Positions 13,414-18,728 of a stretch of DNA of 18,728 bases are shown one piece after another. Every line of letters begins with the position of its first letter. The first letter of the stretch is position 1. Origin of the DNA: an uncultured Eggerthellaceae bacterium (GTDB lineage: Bacteria; Actinomycetota; Coriobacteriia; Coriobacteriales; Eggerthellaceae). Below the pieces are notes generated by a model. The model saw only the letters and a program-made list of their open reading frames with translations, was not told the origin of the DNA and did no database searches. Position numbers and translations under genes: made by a program. The DNA is taken from positions 1 through 18,728 of the forward strand of contig CAKUOV010000046.1 in the NCBI GenBank assembly GCA_934670115.1, read 5' to 3'.

Positions 13414-16400
13414 TTATTTCATCCTTCCCATCACCTCGAGCAGGTCCTCATACGTTGCCACGTTGTGGTAGCGCACGTCGCTGGCGCTCATCTCGCTGAA
13501 GAGCTTCTTCGCGCAAGCGATCTTGGCGTTTTCCACGCCGGAGAGCTCCATCGTGTCCATGGTGCCCTTGGTCTCGGCGACGAAGAACACATGGCGCACG
13601 CTGCCTTCCTTGAAGGCGATGGCCCAGTCTGGGGCGTAGTTGCCCACCGGCGTGGGGATCTGGAACGTTCGGGGCAATTTGGCGTAGACCGCGACCTCCG
13701 CGGCGGCATCCATATCCTCGGCGAACTTGCGCTCGCCGTCGGAGTCGGGAAACACGAAGCGCTGGATGTTCTTCTTCGCCTCGTATGCCTTGCTCGCGTT
13801 GTCGGGCATGCGCTCGGTGAAGATGGCCTCGTCGTAGGCGTCGTCTATCTCGTGGTAACTGATGTGCTCAACGACCATCGTCGCCTTCTCCGACACGATG
13901 AGCGCAGCGGCCTTCTTGATGAACTCCTCGGGGTTCACGCGGTAGAGCCCGAACACGCTGGGGTCGATGCCGGCGAGGATCGCCGCGGCGCTCCTGCGCG
14001 TGATGGCGGCGGCTTGCGCCACCTCGCCCACGAGGTCGTAGGTCACGCCCACGGACGCGGTGCCGGCGTCGACGTCGCGGGTCTCAGTCTGTACGTTGCC
14101 GAACGACGAGCCGCCCTGCACCTCATCGCGCGTTGCCTGCGCCTTTTGCCCGCCGACCGTCAGGGTGTACTGCAGCCTGCTCACGCACAAATCGCTGTTG
14201 ATGCGCTCTATCGACTTGTGCCTCAGCTCGTCGTCCGAGAAGCTCACCGTGTAGGCGTGCTTGCGGTTGATGCGCGTCCACAGCTCCTTGAACTCGCGCT
14301 TGGCGAAGTTGTCGGTCAGCGTGTTCTCGGAGATCTTTTCCTGGGCGCGCCCGATCATGCCGTCGAGCGCGTGCGCGTCGTAGACGCTTCTCACCAGCGC
14401 CTCGACAGCCTTGGCGTGGACAGCGTCGGCGATTTGCCCGGGCAGCTTCACGACGAAGTACTCCACGAAGGTGCCGTCCTCGACAGCCTTGCGGAACTCG
14501 GCGGTCGGCTTATCGTCGTCGTCGATGAGGTCGCACTTGTAGAGAGCCTTGTAGATGCGCCTCGACTCCTCCTCGGTGAAGGAGACCGTCTCGCCGTCGA
14601 GCACTACGTCGCGCCCGCTGAACAGGTTCATCTCCACCTTCTTTGGGCGCTCGCGCAGGCTCTTGCTTATATCGGTCTGCAAATCCTTCACGAACGTCTC
14701 GTAGCTCTCCGACGCGATCACGGTGAGCAAGTTCACGCGGTGCACCTCGTCGGGCCCCAGCAGCGCGGCGTCCTGACGGTTGCCGTCTTGGTCGACGGCC
14801 AGGCGCATGCCGCGCCCGACTTCCTGGCGCTTGCTCGTCTCGGAGCCCGATTCTTTGAGCGTGCAGATCTGGAAGATGTTCGGGTTGTCCCAGCCCTCGC
14901 GCAGCGCTGAGTGGCTGAAGATGAAGCGTACGGGCTCATCGAACGAAAGCAGGCGCTCCTTATCGCGCAGGATCAGGTCGTAGGCGCGCTTCGCGTCGTC
15001 GTCGTTGATTCCGATACCGTCCTCGCGCTCCGCCTTCTTCTCGGCCTTCGACTCGACGGCGTTGCCCTTCTTGTCCACCGAGAAGTAGCCGGAGTGCACC
15101 GAGTGCGCCTCGAATCGCCCGAGGTACTGCGCGTACGAAGGATCGAGGATATCATCCTGCGTGGGGTGCTTCAATCTGTCGGAGACGATAGCCTCGTACT
15201 CCTCCTCGAAGATCTTGCCGTAGCCCACGGTCTCGCCGTTTCCGGAGAGGTCGCGGTACTTCGAGACCTGGTCGATGAAGAAAAGGCTCAGGCACTTGAT
15301 GCCGCGGCGGAACAGCGCCTCCTCCTTTTGCAGGTGGCTCAAGATCGTCTCGCGTATCTGTATGCGCTGCATGTCGTCGGCGGCGGAGTCGCCGTAGACC
15401 TCGCCGATGTAGATGCGCCCGTCGTCCCCGATAGAGCCGTCCAGGAAGCGCACGTAGCCCGCGCGTCCATCCTGGGGCGGGACCACGCCGTCGTTGCCGC
15501 TCGCTATGGTGTAGCCGCGGTACGCTTCGAGCTTCGTCGAGCCACTGGCGTCGTATATGCTATCGCCCTCGCCGAAGCGCGCGGTCTTCTTGCGCACTTT
15601 GCCGCCCGCACCCATGCACTTGAACTCGATAACGGCCTCGGGTGCGCGGTTCTTGGATACCACGATGTCACGCAGGTACAGATAGCCGTCGGTTCCGCGC
15701 ATGTTCTTGAGGGCGAAGCCCTTCACCTCGATGCGCTTGACGAGTTTCTGGTTGTAGGCGTCCAGGGCGTCCAGGGCATACACCAGGTCGTGCTTCTCCT
15801 TGTGAGTTGCCGAGTAGCTCAGCACGAACAGCGGGTTGAAGCGGGCGATGCCCTTCTGGGTCGCGCCTCCCTTCTTTCCCATCTTCTGGGGCTCGTCGCA
15901 GATGATGATGGGGCGGTTCGCCGCGATGACGTCGATGGGCCTGCGGCTGCTGAACTCGTCGCGCTCGTCGAAGATGATGCGCGCCGCCTTGTTCTTGGCG
16001 CCCTCCTTCATCGACGCGTTGAACGCCTGCATGTTGATGACCATGCAGTTGACGTCGCTCGACTGGGAGTACGCATCCAGCTCGGTCAGGTTGTCCGAGT
16101 CGTATATGAAGAACCTGATCTTCTTGTGGTATTGGGAGAAGAAGTGCTCCTGGGTGTTCTCCAGGCTCTTGGCCACGCCCTCGCGGATGGCGACCGATGG
16201 CACCACCACGATGAACTTGCACCAGCCGTACAGGCGGTTGAGCTCGAGCATCGTCTTGGTGTAGACGTAGGTCTTGCCGGTGCCCGTCTCCATCTCGACG
16301 TCCAGCTGGCAGGCTCCCATACCGCAGAAAAGCTCCTCCGACTCAGGGATTTGGTTGCGTCGCTGCGCCGCTCGCACGTTTGCCAGTATGTCGGCGCCCG

Positions 16401-16596
16401 AAAGCGCGACGGGCGCATTGGCATAGCCCTCGGTGCTCTCGTCGCCGAAATCGATCTCGCCCTGCGCGCGCTTGGGCTTGCGGCCCAAATCACGCAGGTA
16501 GGCAGAGGCGCCTTGGTTAGGCTGCCCCTCGAAGACCGAGGTCACCGCATCTGCGGCGTCGGTTTGATACTGTTGTTCTTTGAACTTGAACTTCAT
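13414..16596 (-). CDS. res: Type III restriction enzyme, Res subunit (helicase-nuclease)
   Basis: Res subunits join Mod to form Type III restriction enzymes that translocate or slide on DNA after ATP hydrolysis and cut beside unmethylated sites. The 1060-residue product starts with a family-type FKEQQYQTDA segment. Superfamily 2 motifs follow: Walker A METGTGKT (102-109), motif II CDEPQKMG (233-240, DEPQ rather than DEAD/DExH), motif III YSATH (261-265) and motif VI QEVGRGMRLA. The C-terminal PD-(D/E)XK nuclease has PD (D990) and AETKG (E1008, K1010). It appears intact. The ATG at 16594-16596 immediately follows the stop of the upstream nuclease gene, with GAGGAG just before, so it is translationally coupled. 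Sampled rows are 65-72% GC, well above the neighbours. Confidence 0.94.
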   Translation of the reverse strand: MKFKFKEQQYQTDAADAVTSVFEGQPNQGASAYLRDLGRKPKRAQGEIDFGDESTEGYANAPVALSGADILANVRAAQRRNQIPESEELFCGMGACQLDVEMETGTGKTYVYTKTMLELNRLYGWCKFIVVVPSVAIREGVAKSLENTQEHFFSQYHKKIRFFIYDSDNLTELDAYSQSSDVNCMVINMQAFNASMKEGAKNKAARIIFDERDEFSSRRPIDVIAANRPIIICDEPQKMGKKGGATQKGIARFNPLFVLSYSATHKEKHDLVYALDALDAYNQKLVKRIEVKGFALKNMRGTDGYLYLRDIVVSKNRAPEAVIEFKCMGAGGKVRKKTARFGEGDSIYDASGSTKLEAYRGYTIASGNDGVVPPQDGRAGYVRFLDGSIGDDGRIYIGEVYGDSAADDMQRIQIRETILSHLQKEEALFRRGIKCLSLFFIDQVSKYRDLSGNGETVGYGKIFEEEYEAIVSDRLKHPTQDDILDPSYAQYLGRFEAHSVHSGYFSVDKKGNAVESKAEKKAEREDGIGINDDDAKRAYDLILRDKERLLSFDEPVRFIFSHSALREGWDNPNIFQICTLKESGSETSKRQEVGRGMRLAVDQDGNRQDAALLGPDEVHRVNLLTVIASESYETFVKDLQTDISKSLRERPKKVEMNLFSGRDVVLDGETVSFTEEESRRIYKALYKCDLIDDDDKPTAEFRKAVEDGTFVEYFVVKLPGQIADAVHAKAVEALVRSVYDAHALDGMIGRAQEKISENTLTDNFAKREFKELWTRINRKHAYTVSFSDDELRHKSIERINSDLCVSRLQYTLTVGGQKAQATRDEVQGGSSFGNVQTETRDVDAGTASVGVTYDLVGEVAQAAAITRRSAAAILAGIDPSVFGLYRVNPEEFIKKAAALIVSEKATMVVEHISYHEIDDAYDEAIFTERMPDNASKAYEAKKNIQRFVFPDSDGERKFAEDMDAAAEVAVYAKLPRTFQIPTPVGNYAPDWAIAFKEGSVRHVFFVAETKGTMDTMELSGVENAKIACAKKLFSEMSASDVRYHNVATYEDLLEVMGRMK

Positions 16597-17649
16597 CTAC
16601 TCCTCACCCCGACCAGCAGGGGGGCATTCCTCGAACTCGCGACGGGTACTCTCCATCTGCGCTTGCAACTCCTCAACCGAAGGTAGCTCGAATACATATT
16701 TAGATGCAAAAAGCTGCTTGCCATCGGCGAGCGACGAATAGCGAGCTTTTGCCTCGTTCTTTTCCGAGCACAGGATAAGGCCAATAGTTGGATTATCATC
16801 GTCGCGCTTCTGCAGTGCATCGAACATACGAATGTAGCTTTCCATCTGGCCCACATCAGCATGAGAGAGCTTGCCCATTTTCAAATCGATGATCACATAG
16901 CATTTGAGAACCGCATGATAGAAGACGAGGTCAAGATAGAAGTCTTCATCATCGAAACGCATAAGCTTCTGGCGGGCTACAAAACAAAACCCCGTGCCAA
17001 GCTCAAGAAGAAACTCCTGCAAATGATCAATGAGGGCCTGCTCAAGGTCGCTCTCGCGAAGCCTCGGATAATCTTTGAGATTCAAAAACTCAAGAACGTA
17101 CGGGTCTTTAATGAAGTCAACCGGCGAAACCTGAGCCAGTTTTTCCTGCGCCTCGACAACCACTGGTTTCTTTTCCTGGCTTGCAAGCAAGCGCTCATAG
17201 TAGAGCACCGAAATCTGACGATCCAGCTGACGTGTGGACCAGCGCTCGTTGGCAGCCTCATTCATGTACCATATGCGAGCGACCTCGTCTTTGACCTTGG
17301 ATAATCTGCGGTAATGCGTCCACGTCAATTCGTGACGCAGCGCGTCACGAATTGGGAACGACAGATAAAAAAGGCGCATGTACCGTAGGTTGGAAACATC
17401 AAAGCCTTTTCCGAAATCCCTGGTCAAACGATCCGACAAACCCTGGATTAGCTGGTCGCCATAGCGCGCTCGTTCCTCTCCACCCTGCTCTTCAATAATG
17501 CTTCGACCAATCTCCCAATAGGCGCAGACCATCGAAAAGTTAACGGCAGCGTAAGCTCTGTGTCGAGCCGTCTCAAGGATGCTAGCAATTTTTTCATAGA
17601 AAATAGGCGGCACGACCTCTGTCGCACCCCGTCTTATCAACTCGTCCAT
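16597..17649 (-). CDS. DUF1016/YhcG-family PD-(D/E)XK nuclease
   Basis: A 350-residue member of the DUF1016 (YhcG) family. The N-terminal domain holds the hallmark ELTWTHYRRL (107-116), then ARIWYMNEA and WSTRQLDRQI (137-146). The C-terminal PD-(D/E)XK fold has RQ at 226-227, D240 in DFYLDLVFYH, and IIDLKMGK with D255 and K257, then GQM with Q268. The expected catalytic pattern D-x14-D-x-K is complete. The ATG at 17647-17649 has AGGAG 6 nt upstream, overlapping the mod stop region. It starts 9 nt after mod and ends directly against the res start. Family members are often found with restriction systems, but the exact role is unknown; an added nuclease or a regulator of the Mod-Res complex is inference. 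Confidence 0.9.
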   Translation of the reverse strand: MDELIRRGATEVVPPIFYEKIASILETARHRAYAAVNFSMVCAYWEIGRSIIEEQGGEERARYGDQLIQGLSDRLTRDFGKGFDVSNLRYMRLFYLSFPIRDALRHELTWTHYRRLSKVKDEVARIWYMNEAANERWSTRQLDRQISVLYYERLLASQEKKPVVVEAQEKLAQVSPVDFIKDPYVLEFLNLKDYPRLRESDLEQALIDHLQEFLLELGTGFCFVARQKLMRFDDEDFYLDLVFYHAVLKCYVIIDLKMGKLSHADVGQMESYIRMFDALQKRDDDNPTIGLILCSEKNEAKARYSSLADGKQLFASKYVFELPSVEELQAQMESTRREFEECPPAGRGEE

Positions 17650-17658
17650 AAGCCACTC

Positions 17659-18728
17659 CTAGATTACTTGGGGAACGGTGTCGGGACTGTAGGTGCGGAA
17701 GAGTTCCTTGTAGTTCGCATGCGTAGCGTCATCAGCCATGGACGAATCACGGACGACGGCGTACCGGGGCTTGGCCTTCGCCATCACCTCGATGGTGTCG
17801 GAGCCAACGTTCGCATCAAAGCAGGCCGCCAGCTTGTCACCGTCCACAAAGAATACCTTCTTGCCGGCAAGCATGCGCTCTTCGATTTTTGCGGAATACG
17901 GAATGCCGAGTTTGGGCAACACCTCGAAAAGCAGGTCCAGGTCGGATCGCCCCTCCTTCACATTGTCGGCGAAGTCAAAGAGGTTCTCCTGAGCAGTCTT
18001 GCCAGGCGTGAGGTAGAAGTCCTTGAAGTTCGAGGAGTCAATGCGCAAGCACCGGAAGCCCAAGTCGGGATAAGGCTTGGGCTCGGCGCCCAACTCGAGC
18101 TGCTCATTTTCCTTATCGATGTCTGCGGCGATTTTCGCACCCGCGCGGCGAATGCGCTCCTCGCCAATCTCGGTCAGCGTGGAAAATTGGCCCGATGTTT
18201 CCTCGGGTATCTGCACGAGCAAGAACCGGCGGCTTCCGCCATCTTCAGCGTTCTTCTCCATAACGGCCTGCGCCATGGAGGCAGAACCCGAAAAGAAGTC
18301 AAGGACGGCACACGTATCGGATGACGCAATGTCGAGAATGCGCCTCATGAGGCGAACCGGCTTGGGAGTATCAAAAGGCGCAGAGCCGTCGAAGAGGGTC
18401 TTGAGCTGCTTTTTCGCCTCATCGGTATGACCGACCTCTTCATAAGGCCAAAGATTGGTGGGCATCTTGCCCTCCATTTCGTCAAGATAACGCTTTACTG
18501 CCATTCCGCCCTTACCGCCACTAGTAAAGTAAAGCTGAGGCCAGCAGCCTTGCTCATAGCGTTGCTGGGCTTTTTGATATGTTTCTTCGCCTGGATATCG
18601 CAGCATCAAGGCCTGCACACTTTGGCGCACCTCGCCCGGTTGGATGCCGCATATTTCCGCACGTTTTTCTTCATCGTGAATATCACGCCATTCATACTCA
18701 GCCCATTCACTCATTAGGTTGAGCATGC
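17659..18728 (-). CDS. mod: Type III adenine DNA methyltransferase, Mod subunit (C-terminal part)
   Basis: Mod recognises the target site and methylates adenine on one strand, protecting host DNA and guiding Res. The frame is open to the window edge, so the protein is cut at its N-terminus. About 355 codons are visible. They include the Mod-typical LYFTSGGKGG and PTNLWPYEEVGHTDEAKKQL (visible residues 90-109), the hallmark VGHT-EAKK region, and the SAM-binding motif I LDFFSGSAS (visible residues 142-150). The catalytic DPPY motif is not in view. In beta-class N6-adenine methyltransferases it precedes motif I, so it should lie just beyond base 18728. The nuclease gene follows after 9 nt, then res. 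Confidence 0.92.
   Translation of the reverse strand, partial: MLNLMSEWAEYEWRDIHDEEKRAEICGIQPGEVRQSVQALMLRYPGEETYQKAQQRYEQGCWPQLYFTSGGKGGMAVKRYLDEMEGKMPTNLWPYEEVGHTDEAKKQLKTLFDGSAPFDTPKPVRLMRRILDIASSDTCAVLDFFSGSASMAQAVMEKNAEDGGSRRFLLVQIPEETSGQFSTLTEIGEERIRRAGAKIAADIDKENEQLELGAEPKPYPDLGFRCLRIDSSNFKDFYLTPGKTAQENLFDFADNVKEGRSDLDLLFEVLPKLGIPYSAKIEERMLAGKKVFFVDGDKLAACFDANVGSDTIEVMAKAKPRYAVVRDSSMADDATHANYKELFRTYSPDTVPQVI

Noticed and set aside
13465..16686. Nearly unbroken plus-strand open frame opposite res (two frames meeting at 14910/14911).
   Set aside because: It is the antisense of a long, high-GC gene whose codon bias suppresses stops. The predicted protein is a Val/Leu/Ala/Asp/Arg-rich string with no recognisable domain and no ribosome-binding site, whereas the minus-strand Res has all expected motifs.

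Overview
The window looks like a chromosomal segment of a mid-GC actinobacterium, most likely class Coriobacteriia (Eggerthellaceae-like). This is inferred from the gene order uvrC-rapZ-yvcK-whiA-gap-pgk-tpiA-gpmI-secG, the arginine in the RapZ Walker A motif, an extended -10 (TGG-TATACT) abutting the uvrC start codon, and TTG/GTG start codons. Genus cannot be fixed by eye.

Left end (1-1062): tRNA genes. Two identical tRNA-Gly(GCC) copies flank tRNA-Cys(GCA) on the minus strand behind a good promoter. tRNA-Val(GAC) diverges from them on the plus strand and has its own terminator. tRNA-Leu(GAG) on the minus strand ends in a strong TTCG-loop terminator. The stretch 598-939 has no recognisable gene and is strongly A+C-skewed.

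Centre (1128-11544, all minus): in transcription order uvrC, rapZ, yvcK and whiA are packed with a 17-nt overlap and then 9- and 5-nt gaps. They form a repair/regulation operon. gap, pgk, tpiA and gpmI follow from a separate promoter and encode lower glycolysis from glyceraldehyde-3-phosphate and DHAP to 2-phosphoglycerate. secG, a subunit of the Sec translocon, closes the series with its own promoter inside the end of gpmI. A hairpin plus T-run between gap and pgk probably sets gap apart from the rest. Enolase is not present.

11545-13240: gdhA (NADP-type glutamate dehydrogenase) is the only plus-strand protein gene. It diverges from uvrC across a 278-bp region with an 11-bp perfect inverted repeat (a candidate operator) and is closed by a strong terminator.

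Right end (13414-18728, minus): a Type III restriction-modification operon, mod (5' part outside the window), a DUF1016/YhcG-type PD-(D/E)XK nuclease gene, then res. The genes are separated by 9 and 0 nt. The nuclease gene sits between the modification and restriction subunits, and the three genes differ in base composition (res is much richer in GC), which suggests horizontal, mosaic origin. This operon is the accessory, probably anti-phage, part of the window and the best candidate for something not fully described.
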